The notes: generated by a model not told the origin, from the letters alone. A stretch of 47,570 bases of DNA from Clostridia bacterium (GCA_024692685.1 JAILMJ010000077.1:1-47570), one strand, 5' to 3'. Counted from the first letter of the stretch, positions 26,587 through 36,241 are shown. A program made the numbers and translations.

Positions 26587-28152
26587 TTATTTTCCCTCCT
26601 TTTTAAGAGCCGCAACGGTTATATTCGCCGCTTTTTCTCCGCTGTGATACGCGCAGCCGTAACCGTCGCCGCGCTCCTGTGAAGCGCCGCAGAAAATGAA
26701 ATTGTCATACGGCTGATCCTGAGCAAACTGTATTGTTCTGGGAATCATGCTGTCCCAAAGGTCAAGGCGGTAACCGTAGGGGGTACCGTAAGGGGTGTTG
26801 AGATAACGTGAGAATGTAGGCGGCAGTGCGATTTCGATTTCTTCAATATAGGGCTGAATCTCAATGTTGAGAGCCTTTTCACAGGTCTCTATCAAATCCT
26901 TTGCCACCTTGTTCTTGAATTTTTTGTAGTCTCTCGGTTTGACTCCCTTCATAACATCATCAAAGGTGATTGTGGTCAGGAAAAGCTGGGATGTTCTGGG
27001 GGGTGTGCAGTCCGGAATTACGTGGTTCAGGCAGTTTATAATGCAGTATCCGCCGCCGAAGTTTTGCGAAGCGGCAAACTGTTCATCAGAATCTGAGGAC
27101 GGGGCAATAAACACCGAGTAGTCCGTTATTCCGAGTTCTTCCTTGGTTTTGTTCATCCCGAGATAAACCGTGGTCAGGGAAGCGGCAATTTTTCTTGCGT
27201 TTGTCATGCGGAGCTGTTTTTCCGGGGCGTCGCTTTCGGGGATAAGGTCGCTCCAAACAAAATTGGGCGAGGCATTGCAAATAAAGCGCTTTCCGTAAAC
27301 TTCCTTTTCTCCGTTTATGACTACGCCGTCGGGTTTTCCGTCCTTCATGATGACGGATGTAACCTCGGAGTTATACCAGATTTCTCCGCCGTTGTCACGG
27401 ATAACCTTGTCGATTGAAAGACTGAGCTCATGACTGCGCAGCTTCGGCATTCCGGCTCCGTTCATAACATAGCTGTGCATAACGGTCATATAATAAAGGA
27501 AATCAAACATATCGCCGGGTACGCCCATATAACTCCAGTAGGTCGAGAAAATATCCTGCGCCTTTTTCGGCATACCGAGGGCGTCAAGACCTTCGTTGAG
27601 AGTATGTGTAGTCATTCTCATAAGGTCGGGAAAATACGGCAGAGCCTTGAAAATCCCGGAAAAATCGTCGCCCTCACCCAGGGCGTCAAAGGCCTTATAC
27701 ATTCTGGTTGAAAGTCCGAAGGCTTTCATGGCGCTGTCATATGAGCCGGGCACAAGTTCGTCAAGCTTTTTTGCGAATTTTTCAAAGCCGACCGGCATAC
27801 GCGCGTCAACAGAAACAAGCACACCGTTTTCATTGACGAAGGCGTCCTTATCGCCTTCTTTTGCGGGAACTACAAGGCGGAAAGTTGAATCTTCCCTTAC
27901 CCAGTTTACATCTGCGCCGAGTTTGGAGAACATATTGCTGATTGAGCCGACTTCGTCCGCTTCACCCACGCCTGAAAGTTCATGAAGTGAAGGCTCAAAT
28001 TCAAATCTTCCCCTGACAAATGAGGAGGCTGAGCCGCCGGGCAGATTATGTCTTTCGAGCAGGAGAGTTGAAAGGCCTTCACGGGCACAGGTTGCCGCTG
28101 CGGCAAGTCCGCCGTTACCGGCGCCGATAATGATTACATCGTACCGTTTCAA
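26587..28152 (-). CDS. CrtI/RetSat-like FAD-dependent oxidoreductase
   Basis: 521-residue flavoprotein of the phytoene desaturase/retinol saturase/prolycopene isomerase superfamily. N-terminal Rossmann motif DVIIIGAGNGGLAAAATCAREG with LLERHNLPGGSASSF, and C-terminal FAD motif NFIFCGASQERGDGYGCAYHSGEKAA. No other carotenoid gene is near, so the substrate could be an unsaturated lipid or terpenoid. The start is TTG at 28152 with AAGGTGA upstream; the nearby ATG is out of frame. It forms a two-gene operon with the 2Fe-2S reductase, stop and next start only one base apart. Confidence 0.85.
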   Translation of the reverse strand: MKRYDVIIIGAGNGGLAAAATCAREGLSTLLLERHNLPGGSASSFVRGRFEFEPSLHELSGVGEADEVGSISNMFSKLGADVNWVREDSTFRLVVPAKEGDKDAFVNENGVLVSVDARMPVGFEKFAKKLDELVPGSYDSAMKAFGLSTRMYKAFDALGEGDDFSGIFKALPYFPDLMRMTTHTLNEGLDALGMPKKAQDIFSTYWSYMGVPGDMFDFLYYMTVMHSYVMNGAGMPKLRSHELSLSIDKVIRDNGGEIWYNSEVTSVIMKDGKPDGVVINGEKEVYGKRFICNASPNFVWSDLIPESDAPEKQLRMTNARKIAASLTTVYLGMNKTKEELGITDYSVFIAPSSDSDEQFAASQNFGGGYCIINCLNHVIPDCTPPRTSQLFLTTITFDDVMKGVKPRDYKKFKNKVAKDLIETCEKALNIEIQPYIEEIEIALPPTFSRYLNTPYGTPYGYRLDLWDSMIPRTIQFAQDQPYDNFIFCGASQERGDGYGCAYHSGEKAANITVAALKKEGK

Positions 28153-28334
28153 TTTGCATCACCTTCTGTATTTTTATAATACTAATTATAAATTTTTGCT
28201 TTTTTTCTGTCAATAGTGTATGTTTCTCAAAAAGGGGTTTAAAATTAGGTTAAAGTGTCAACAGGGGCGGCAGTATGATTACAGATAAACCCGCACATCC
28301 CGGTCCGACAGAAGAACAGTCCGAAAAGACGGAC

Positions 28335-28370
28335 AATAAAAAATCCCCGTCACAGATGACTGTAACGGGG
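28335..28370 (-). terminator. Terminator downstream of tRNA-Lys
   Basis: Stem CCCCGTCACAG/CTGTAACGGGG with one mismatch and a four-base loop (28345-28370), followed on the minus strand by a T-rich run. It lies about 115 bases after the tRNA; the remaining bases of the 28153-28483 gap show only a weak 40-codon frame (28275) that I do not call. Confidence 0.7.
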
Positions 28371-28483
28371 AAAAACAATATTGCAAAAGTGTAACCGGAT
28401 GAATGATAATTATTAAATCTTTAAATAAAAACAAATAACCCGAACGTATTTCCGATTTGAAATAAGTCCGAGTTATGTGCGTT

Positions 28484-28559
28484 TGGTGATCCACCGGGGA
28501 CTCGAACCCCGGACACCTTGATTAAAAGTCAAGTGCTCTACCGCCTGAGCTAGTGGATC
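28484..28559 (-). tRNA. tRNA-Lys (anticodon TTT)
   Basis: 76 bases including encoded CCA. Acceptor GATCCAC/GTGGATC, D-arm AGCTCAGGCGGTAGAGC, anticodon loop CTTTTAA, T-arm GGGGTTCGAGTCCCC. Single-copy here, with its own promoter. Confidence 0.97.
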
Positions 28560-28588
28560 ATAAGCGCGCGTTTTTTTGACGCTCACAT

Positions 28589-28617
28589 ATAATATATTAT
28601 TTGCCTGAGATTGTCAA
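28589..28617 (-). promoter_or_regulatory. Promoter of tRNA-Lys
   Basis: Minus strand TTGACA (28612-28617), 17-base spacer, TATTAT (28589-28594). Confidence 0.75.
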
Positions 28618-28678
28618 GTGTTTTTTTGCTTTTCGCACGGGTATGTGATGTCATTTTTATAGACTCTGCGAAAGTTAT

Positions 28679-28688
28679 GTGATATAAT
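28679..28688 (+). promoter_or_regulatory. Extended -10 promoter of the AlkZ-related gene
   Basis: GTGATATAAT, the same ten bases as at 3181 and 36188. No good -35. Confidence 0.5.
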
Positions 28689-28737
28689 CGGGATGTAATA
28701 ATAATCTGTTTAAGTGTTTTGTGAAGGATGATGAAAA

Positions 28738-29418
28738 ATGAGTAAATTTGATTTCCTCATTGAAACAAAGGAAGACCTGATCAAAGCAGTCAATGATTTC
28801 GGCTTTGTTCCGCTGTTCAGCAATTTAATCAGGGGCTTTTCGGTTGAGGAACACGTTTCTCCCTCGGCCTGGTTTTCTGCGGAAGAAGGAGTCTGGGAAT
28901 GGAAAGGCCCGGTCATTAGGGAGACAGGTTGTGCCTACGGAAAATTCTTTGAGAAGAAAGCAGTTTTTGTAAGCCGGGAGTGGTTTCCGGACTTTGCGAA
29001 TTACCGCCGTGACGGCTATGATTTTGACGCGAGGTTTGATGATGGTCTTGCTTCTTTCCGCGATAAAACCCTCTATGAACTTGTTGCCGAAACCGCTCCG
29101 TCTCTGTCAAAACGGATAAAAAGCAAGGGGGGTTACGGAAAGAACGGCAGGAAAGGCTTTGACACCGTAATGACCCGTCTTCAGGCGGAGTGTTATGTTA
29201 TTATCAGTGATTTTATATATGAGCTTGATAAAACGGGAAAGACTTACGGCTGGGGTGTTGCTGAATATTCTACTCCCGAAATTTTTATGGGAGAAAGCTT
29301 TACCGGTAAAGTTTATTCAAAGGAGCCGGAAGAGTCATACAATCTTATCTTATCACATCTGAAATCAATATTGCCCGACACGGAGGAGAATAAAATAATA
29401 AAGATGCTGAAAATTTAG
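28738..29418 (+). CDS. AlkZ-related protein
   Basis: 226-residue cytoplasmic protein of the clostridial family related to AlkZ/YcaQ winged-helix DNA glycosylases. Characteristic blocks: WEWKGPVIRETGCAYGKFF, REWFPDFANYRRDGYDFDAR, GRKGFDTVMTRLQAECYVII and YGWGVAEYSTPE. The QxQ-type catalytic motif of true AlkZ glycosylases is not obvious, so enzymatic activity is uncertain. AAGGATGATGAAAA precedes the ATG. It stands alone between a tRNA and an acyl carrier protein gene. Confidence 0.75.
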   Translation: MSKFDFLIETKEDLIKAVNDFGFVPLFSNLIRGFSVEEHVSPSAWFSAEEGVWEWKGPVIRETGCAYGKFFEKKAVFVSREWFPDFANYRRDGYDFDARFDDGLASFRDKTLYELVAETAPSLSKRIKSKGGYGKNGRKGFDTVMTRLQAECYVIISDFIYELDKTGKTYGWGVAEYSTPEIFMGESFTGKVYSKEPEESYNLILSHLKSILPDTEENKIIKMLKI

Positions 29419-29439
29419 ACAAAACTGTGATTTTGTTGA

Positions 29440-29468
29440 TTGAGAAAAAAATATTATTCTGCTAAAAT
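29440..29468 (+). promoter_or_regulatory. Promoter of the acyl carrier protein gene
   Basis: TTGAGA (29440-29445), 17-base spacer, TAAAAT (29463-29468). Confidence 0.6.
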
Positions 29469-29521
29469 ACCGATGGATTAAAGAAAGAACCGCACATTCA
29501 GGCAATAAGGAGGCACTTAAT

Positions 29522-29746
29522 ATGCTTGAAAAGTTGCAAACACTCATTTGTGATTATGTTGATATTGAGCCGTCGGAGATTACATCTACTGCGGAACTCA
29601 GAGGAGACCTTAACCTCAATTCAATGGACCTGGTAAATCTCGCTGTTGCCCTTGAGGACGATTTTGACATCAGGATAACCGATAAAGAGATGGCTTCTCT
29701 CTACACGGTCGGTGATTTGTGCACCTTTGTTGAGGGTAAGGCGTAA
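29522..29746 (+). CDS. Acyl carrier protein
   Basis: 74-residue four-helix carrier. The phosphopantetheine site is Ser34 in LNLNSMDLVNLAV (usual DSLD replaced by NSMD), followed by EDDFDIRITDKEMASLYTVGD, typical of ACPs. Acidic throughout. GGAGG precedes the ATG. It has its own promoter and terminator and is not beside fatty-acid or polyketide genes, so it may be the housekeeping ACP or a dedicated second carrier. Confidence 0.88.
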   Translation: MLEKLQTLICDYVDIEPSEITSTAELRGDLNLNSMDLVNLAVALEDDFDIRITDKEMASLYTVGDLCTFVEGKA

Positions 29747-29817
29747 TCTGCGAAGAAGAGAGCTTGGAGTGTGATATTCCGGGTTCTTTATTCTTTTTCG
29801 GCGTAATTATAAAGCTT

Positions 29818-29853
29818 AAAAAACCGGAGCGATTTGGAAAACCGCTCCGGTTT
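29818..29853. terminator. Bidirectional terminator
   Basis: Eleven-base perfect stem AAACCGGAGCG/CGCTCCGGTTT; six T on the minus strand, fewer on the plus strand. Ends the haemolysin III operon and the ACP gene. Confidence 0.8.
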
Positions 29854-29867
29854 CGGTATTTACGGTG

Positions 29868-30533
29868 TTACAGCACATAGAAGTATACGGACATAAAATG
29901 CAAGGCACTGCCTATAACTGTAAAAATATGAAAAATGACGTGCATGGAAGGTCTTTTCATCCCGAGCCTGCAGAATACGGAACCTGCTGCGTAGGCAATA
30001 CTGCCTGCAACCAGAATAAGGAAGCCGGTTTTGTTAAAGTTCTTTGCGAGCGGGATTGCGCAGGAAAGCATCACGATGCTTCCTGCAAAATATACAATCA
30101 TTACCGGGGTTTTCAGCTTTTCAAAAAAACACAGTTTGCCGAAAATTCCGAAAGCCGCACAAAGCCAGGCAATGACAAATACAGCTATGCAGTGAAGCAT
30201 ACTCACTCTTCTCAATGTTATCAGGGCGCAGGGTGTAGCTGTTCCGGCAAGCAGCAGGGGTATGGTAAGGTGATCGAAAAGCCTTGCTCTTATTTTTTTG
30301 TTTCCCGGCGGCAGGCCGTGATATACCGCTGACCCGGTATAAACTGCAATGAGTGACAGCGCATATACAACACATGAAAAAACCGCGATTCTGTCACCGG
30401 TTCTGTAACTTTTGACGGTTATGAATACAAGACCCGCGACCGATGCCAGGGCGCCGGCGGCGTGAGTAAGGCAGTTCAGTCTGTCAACCGCAGGCGGATA
30501 ATCAATCAGCTTAACATCTCTTACGATATTCAT
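29868..30533 (-). CDS. Haemolysin III / PAQR family membrane protein
   Basis: 221-residue, seven-helix membrane protein. Family residues are visible: NCLTHAAGAL in the first helix, SAVYHGLP, FDHLTIP, and HVIFHIFTVIGSALHF at the end, giving the Asp/His set that binds zinc in PAQR proteins. Proposed roles include lipid hydrolysis or membrane homeostasis. The start overlaps the upstream stop by one base (TAATG), so it is coupled to the DUF4886 gene. Confidence 0.88.
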   Translation of the reverse strand: MNIVRDVKLIDYPPAVDRLNCLTHAAGALASVAGLVFITVKSYRTGDRIAVFSCVVYALSLIAVYTGSAVYHGLPPGNKKIRARLFDHLTIPLLLAGTATPCALITLRRVSMLHCIAVFVIAWLCAAFGIFGKLCFFEKLKTPVMIVYFAGSIVMLSCAIPLAKNFNKTGFLILVAGSIAYAAGSVFCRLGMKRPSMHVIFHIFTVIGSALHFMSVYFYVL

Positions 30534-31285
30534 TACGTTTTAATAATTCCTTCTTCGCATGCCATGTGTGCGCAGATTTTCAGCAAATCCGAGGTCGCCT
30601 TGCTGAATCCGGGCAAGCTAAACGGGCTCAGGTTTGTTCCTTCGTTGAAAATTTTTTCATACAGACAGCAGGAAGCAAGGAATTCGCCGAGTTCATTTGC
30701 GTCAACCCCGTTTGTTGTGAGTCTGTCACCTATGCTTGAATTTCTTGCAATCTGCCATGCCCTTCCGATGGGAACAATGTCATCGGCGTCCGCTTCGTCT
30801 TTTATTTCCGCGCAGCATCGGGCAATGGTGTTGTACATATTGACCTGATTGCCTTCAAAAACTTCCCTGAATATCCGGTCGGGGCTTCCGGCTTCATAGG
30901 CCCAGGTTTGAAAAACCATTATTTTTGCTTCGGGGTGCATTAATTTGCAATATGCGGCAAGCTCTGCCAGATACGGCTTATAGCTTTCTTTGTCGCCGCT
31001 GAGCTCCCCGTTTTGCTGTAAAGTGATAATATCCCAGTCGTCATCTTCAACTGCCTCGTGCAGAGCAATGCCGTCGGGGCAGAGTTTTTCCGTTTCACCG
31101 GGAAGAAAGCATTCGTAACTGTAAACCTCTTCTTCATCCGTATAGTTTCTGTAGTGGTCCTCTATACTTGCTCCGTCAAGCCTAAGAGTACAGGCGGTCA
31201 GTTCTTTGCCCGCTGCTCCGGCAAGAAAAGGAAGATAGGTCTGCGCCTGGGATGAGAATTCGTTTCCTACAGACAGTATTTTCAT
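30533..31285 (-). CDS. DUF4886 (SGNH hydrolase-like) protein, catalytic residues replaced
   Basis: 250-residue cytoplasmic-looking protein with the DUF4886 pattern: ILSVGNEFSSQAQTYLPFLA, the DWDIITLQQNGELSG block, and MVFQTWAYEAGS. In active relatives block I reads GNSFS and block V D-G-x-H. Here block I is GNEFS and the final block is TTNGVDANELGEFLA, so the Ser and the Asp/His pair appear to be lost. Starts inside the end of the O-antigen-ligase-like gene (ATGA overlap). Confidence 0.75.
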   Translation of the reverse strand: MKILSVGNEFSSQAQTYLPFLAGAAGKELTACTLRLDGASIEDHYRNYTDEEEVYSYECFLPGETEKLCPDGIALHEAVEDDDWDIITLQQNGELSGDKESYKPYLAELAAYCKLMHPEAKIMVFQTWAYEAGSPDRIFREVFEGNQVNMYNTIARCCAEIKDEADADDIVPIGRAWQIARNSSIGDRLTTNGVDANELGEFLASCCLYEKIFNEGTNLSPFSLPGFSKATSDLLKICAHMACEEGIIKT

Positions 31286-32634
31286 TGAGCACCGTCTCCT
31301 TTGCCGTTTACCTTGTAGTTTTCCATAACGGAGAAATAGAGTGTAACGAGGAAAAGATATGGGAACGGAGCGAATATTCCGGGATTTACGAGCGACATGA
31401 GTTCGAGTCCTATAAAAGATAAGAACAGTGTCAGGGCAAAATCCGAGCGGTCTGCAAGATAAACCCTGATTCGCTGTATATTAAGGAAAGTATAGGCGGC
31501 AATGCCGACTGCGCCGAAGGAAGCGGGAACCTGAACAAGTGAACAGTGGTACCAGCACAGAGTGTGCTTGGCGCTTGCGTGGATATCACGGTTGCCCATA
31601 TAAGCAAGGCCTCTTCCTACCACAGGACTTGCTCTGAAATCTTTGATACCTCTCTCTATGAGGTCAATTCTTATCGAATTCTCGTCGGGATCAAACAGAC
31701 GATGTATGGTATAATTGAGAATTTCAATTATAAATCTGTTGGCTGCAACGGCAGCGGCAGCAAGCACTCCTATTGATATTAAAATATATTTTCTGTGCTT
31801 TTTATCCCTGACAGTCATTACCGCCAGGCAGATAAGAAATTCAACAAAGCCGAATATGAGTCCGCCTCTGGAGCCCGTGAAAACAATGGCCGCGTAATCA
31901 AGCACGCCCAGGAAGAAATACCTGAATTTTTCTCTTGAAAACCAAAAGGCAAAAGGCATTGCGAGCATCAGAAGCGTTGCGGCGTTGTTTCTCCACTGAA
32001 AAGGGATAACGCTCATGGTTTTCATAAACTCATCAAAACGGGAGGCGTACTCCCAAATAAGGGAAATGCAAAGAGTCGGTATGATGCTTATCATCATCTT
32101 GCAGAATCTGTTTTCGAAAGCATCGTATTCATCATAAACAACATTGGCGTTAAAGAAGCAGTAGAAAAAGAGCATACCGGCTCCGAGGGAACACATATAG
32201 AAAACGGACGTCGGTGAAAAATAAGTCAGGGGATTGATAATTCCCACGCCTCCGATAAATATAGCAATCGAAACCGCGATCAGGGCATAAAACAGTTTCC
32301 CCCTTTTAAAACGCGGAGTAATCCTGAAAAAGTGGCCGAAGAAAAGGATGATTACTATCACCCCGAGAGGCCAGAATTTCAGAAACTCATCCATGCTGTT
32401 TTTGCATCTTATTGCAAAGCAGGAGATAATCAGAATACCGTGAATCGGCGCGATGATATCTTTATTAAGGAAGAAAAGAAGGGCGCAGACAATGGCAAGT
32501 ATATATGTGCCGAGAACTTCCTGACGGGTGATGATAAAAACCGCAGAGAGAAAAACAAGCATAACCGTATAGAGGTCGGAGGCCGCAAACGCCCTGACCT
32601 TATCGGCTGTAAGATTCAATCTTCCCGTTTTCAA
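31282..32634 (-). CDS. O-antigen ligase / Wzy-like polymerase membrane protein
   Basis: About 450 residues with ten or more membrane helices. The PF04932-type core is seen as VFTGSRGGLIFGFVEF and, after a periplasmic-type loop, PVVGRGLAYMG with HTLCWYHCSLVQVPASFG. Such proteins join or polymerise surface glycans. The frame is open up to an ATG at 32787, but that start lies inside the groES CIRCE element; a TTG at 32634 with GAGGG seven bases upstream fits the promoter at 32669-32696 and is chosen. No glycosyltransferases adjoin, so its glycan is unknown. Confidence 0.8.
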   Translation of the reverse strand: MKTGRLNLTADKVRAFAASDLYTVMLVFLSAVFIITRQEVLGTYILAIVCALLFFLNKDIIAPIHGILIISCFAIRCKNSMDEFLKFWPLGVIVIILFFGHFFRITPRFKRGKLFYALIAVSIAIFIGGVGIINPLTYFSPTSVFYMCSLGAGMLFFYCFFNANVVYDEYDAFENRFCKMMISIIPTLCISLIWEYASRFDEFMKTMSVIPFQWRNNAATLLMLAMPFAFWFSREKFRYFFLGVLDYAAIVFTGSRGGLIFGFVEFLICLAVMTVRDKKHRKYILISIGVLAAAAVAANRFIIEILNYTIHRLFDPDENSIRIDLIERGIKDFRASPVVGRGLAYMGNRDIHASAKHTLCWYHCSLVQVPASFGAVGIAAYTFLNIQRIRVYLADRSDFALTLFLSFIGLELMSLVNPGIFAPFPYLFLVTLYFSVMENYKVNGKGDGAQ

Positions 32635-32668
32635 AATCTGTCCCTCACAATTGAATAATGATATATTT

Positions 32669-32696
32669 ATAATATCATTTTTTCGTATAAAGTCAA
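32669..32696 (-). promoter_or_regulatory. Promoter of the O-antigen-ligase-like operon
   Basis: Minus strand TTGACT (32691-32696), 16-base spacer, TATTAT (32669-32674); divergent from groES. Confidence 0.6.
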
Positions 32697-32713
32697 CGAA
32701 CCGAGGAAATTTA

Positions 32714-32727
32714 TTACAATATTGTAA
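32714..32727. promoter_or_regulatory. Perfect palindrome TTACAATATTGTAA
   Basis: 14-base perfect palindrome between the divergent ligase and groES promoters. Similar elements lie at 23424 and 40925, also just upstream of promoters. Confidence 0.5.
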
Positions 32728-32743
32728 ACTTTGCGGAAAAGAC

Positions 32744-32771
32744 TTGATTTTTTCGGGTTTAGTGTTAAAAT
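32744..32771 (+). promoter_or_regulatory. groESL promoter
   Basis: TTGATT (32744-32749), 16-base spacer, TAAAAT (32766-32771), directly followed by CIRCE. Confidence 0.75.
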
Positions 32772-32776
32772 ACAAA

Positions 32777-32803
32777 TTAGCACTCAAGAAATGAGAGTGC
32801 TAA
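32777..32803 (+). promoter_or_regulatory. CIRCE operator (HrcA site)
   Basis: Exact TTAGCACTC-N9-GAGTGCTAA. In Firmicutes HrcA binds this element to repress groESL until heat or misfolding stress titrates it. It overlaps the transcription start region here. Confidence 0.97.
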
Positions 32804-32847
32804 TAAACAGCTTATTATTTTATATATTCAATTTGGAGGTAATGAAA

Positions 32848-33132
32848 ATGAAGATTAAACCCCTTGCTGACAGAGTTGTCGTTAAGGCCGTTGAGGTTGA
32901 AGAAACGACAGCCAGCGGAATCATTCTCGCTCCTTCCGCTCAGGAAAAGCCCCAGGTTGCCGAAGTCGTCGCAGTCGGCCCCGGCGGAATCATTGACGGA
33001 AACGAAGTAAAAATGTATATCAAAGTCGGTGACAAGGTAATCACCGGTAATTATTCAGGCACAAAGGTCAAACTGGATAATGTTGAGTATACAATAGTGA
33101 AACAGAGTGATATTCTCGCAAAAGTAGAATAA
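32848..33132 (+). CDS. groES: Co-chaperonin GroES
   Basis: 94-residue lid of the GroEL chamber: KIKPLADRVVVKAVEVEE, the mobile loop with ETTASGIILAPSAQEKP, VGPGG and YSGTKVKLDNVEYTIV. The second of two adjacent ATGs (32848) is eight bases after GGAGG and is chosen; the first (32842) is too close to the site. Followed by groEL after 17 bases. Confidence 0.97.
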   Translation: MKIKPLADRVVVKAVEVEETTASGIILAPSAQEKPQVAEVVAVGPGGIIDGNEVKMYIKVGDKVITGNYSGTKVKLDNVEYTIVKQSDILAKVE

Positions 33133-33146
33133 TTCAGGAGGAATAG

Positions 33147-34793
<1,647 letters not shown>

Positions 34794-34855
34794 TCGGTAT
34801 TAAACTTTATAATACGGCCTCAACAGACGGTCCGCAGTACCGTGTCAGGCTGATG

Positions 34856-34893
34856 ACAAAGTCAATTTTGCAAAAAATTGGCTTTGTTTTTTT
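34856..34893 (+). terminator. groESL terminator
   Basis: Thirteen-base stem ACAAAGTCAATTT/AAATTGGCTTTGT (one G-T pair), then seven T. Confidence 0.85.
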
Positions 34894-34894
34894 G

Positions 34895-34941
34895 CAAAAA
34901 AATCGGCAGCGTTTTACGGACACCCGCCCTTACCGCTGCCG
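34895..34941 (-). terminator. Terminator of the metallophosphoesterase gene
   Basis: Stem CGGCAGCG/CGCTGCCG (34904-34911, 34934-34941) with a 22-base loop and a T run on the minus strand. Confidence 0.65.
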
Positions 34942-35016
34942 AATGTGATATTTTTAATTAAGAGAAAGTGGCCGGAATATTCAAGAATAACATGTGCCGG
35001 TTATACAGCGCCGACT

Positions 35017-35850
35017 TTATATTATCGTGATTTCGCGGGCAATGCCGCCGTATCCGCTTCCGGTGACAAACTGCGGCATTCCGGGCGCAAGGTCACTGAC
35101 AAAGCTGAAGTGAATGTGTCCGGCAAGTACTGCCTTGATCCGCGGTTGCGATTTGATGAAAGCGACCGCCTCATCTGTGACTCCACGGGGTCTGATTTCA
35201 ATTGCCCGCCATTCATCATCCGGCAGGTGGTCCTCGTCACAGCCCACAAGGTAAGAGCTTTCGCCGGGGCCGTTGCGTTCAATATGGTATTCATATAATG
35301 ACTGCTCAAACAGCGGTGCGTGCAGGCACAGAACAATCGGAAGCCCCTTTGCAATCTCTTTTTTGAGCCTGGTTATCTGCCACGTCTCAAACTGGTGGTA
35401 ACTGTCGTCAATGCCGACAAAATTGACGCCGCCCACCGTTCTTGAGTTAAAGAAAAGCGGAGCGCCGAGTCCGGGCATCATCTCACGGAAACTGTTCATT
35501 TTATAGGCGCGGTCTTCGTATGCCTCGCCGACATATTGAGAAAACTCGTGATTCCCGGCAATAAAAAACACTTTATCCTCGGCAAGGACCTTGCGGGCAA
35601 AATCAAAATTTGCCTGAGAGGTAAAGTCAATCAAGTCGCCTGTATGCACCATAAGGTCGCAATGCTCTTTTGCATAAGCCAGATGTTCACGAAAGTGCTG
35701 TTCTTTTTCCGGAGCCCCCAGACGTTTTGCCAGAGCGTGCTTGCGCTCGTTGTCGCGCTCATCCGCAAGCGCAATGTGTGAATCGGTGACATGCAGAATT
35801 TTTATCGGGTTTTCCAGGCCGATTTGCAGTGTGGATTTAATAAGTTCCAT
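35017..35850 (-). CDS. Calcineurin-like metallophosphoesterase
   Basis: 277-residue dinuclear-metal phosphoesterase, substrate unknown. The five metal motifs occur in order: ILHVTDSHIAL (DxH), VHTGDLIDF (GDxxD), FFIAGNHEFSQ (GNHE), LCLHAPLF, and VLAGHIHFSF (GHxH). No signal peptide. ATG 35850 has AAAGGAG seven bases upstream. The frame stays open for 41 more codons to an ATG at 35973, itself eleven bases after AAGGAG, so a longer N-terminal form cannot be excluded. Confidence 0.87.
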   Translation of the reverse strand: MELIKSTLQIGLENPIKILHVTDSHIALADERDNERKHALAKRLGAPEKEQHFREHLAYAKEHCDLMVHTGDLIDFTSQANFDFARKVLAEDKVFFIAGNHEFSQYVGEAYEDRAYKMNSFREMMPGLGAPLFFNSRTVGGVNFVGIDDSYHQFETWQITRLKKEIAKGLPIVLCLHAPLFEQSLYEYHIERNGPGESSYLVGCDEDHLPDDEWRAIEIRPRGVTDEAVAFIKSQPRIKAVLAGHIHFSFVSDLAPGMPQFVTGSGYGGIAREITII

Positions 35851-36145
35851 AAAGTTTCTCCTTTGCTGACGGTACTCAGTTGTTTGCGTTTCGTCATATA
35901 CGCAGTGCGCCTTGTTTAAATGTCCTGCGGCTTCGGTCAGTGACTCGCCGGGTGGTGTATCAATTATGCGCATACCCGCATTTGCTCCTTTTCATAATAC
36001 TAAATTCGGCGGAAATACACAAGCCCCATTTATTTTTCGCGGAATCAATACGCAGGGGACAGTTTTTATATTTGTATGTAAGCAAATCGGATAATTACGG
36101 CGATTATAAATAAAACGCAGGAACTTTCGCAAAAAAATTAAAAAA

Positions 36146-36163
36146 ATAACGAAAAACATTAAA
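36146..36163. promoter_or_regulatory. Upstream operator-like copy before the DUF2975/XRE genes
   Basis: ATAACGAAAAACATTAAA matches the downstream copy at 36202 in 15 of 18 positions; lies just before the -35 box. Confidence 0.45.
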
Positions 36164-36169
36164 AAGTAC

Positions 36170-36197
36170 TTGACAAACGTAAAATTCGTGATATAAT
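36170..36197 (+). promoter_or_regulatory. Promoter of the DUF2975/XRE operon
   Basis: TTGACA (36170-36175), 16-base spacer, TATAAT (36192-36197) with TGn in front, so both a consensus and an extended -10 promoter. Confidence 0.8.
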
Positions 36198-36201
36198 TGG
36201 A

Positions 36202-36219
36202 TTAACGATAAACGTTAAA
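36202..36219. promoter_or_regulatory. Operator-like inverted repeat at the transcription start
   Basis: TTAACG-ATAAA-CGTTAA (36202-36218), a perfect 6+5+6 inverted repeat just after the -10, well placed for repression by the XRE protein encoded in the operon. Confidence 0.6.
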
Positions 36220-36241
36220 TAATTTATTTCGGAGGATAATT

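Noticed and set aside
28275..28394. Forty-codon plus-strand frame with GGGGCGG upstream
   Set aside because: The frame runs through the terminator hairpin of tRNA-Lys and shows no family features.
32635..32787. N-terminal extension of the O-antigen-ligase-like protein to ATG 32787
   Set aside because: It would place its start inside the groES CIRCE element and translate across its own promoter; the extra residues are not membrane-like.
34945..35298. 117-codon plus-strand frame opposite the metallophosphoesterase
   Set aside because: Antisense to the GHIHF and LCLHAP metal motifs; no own features.
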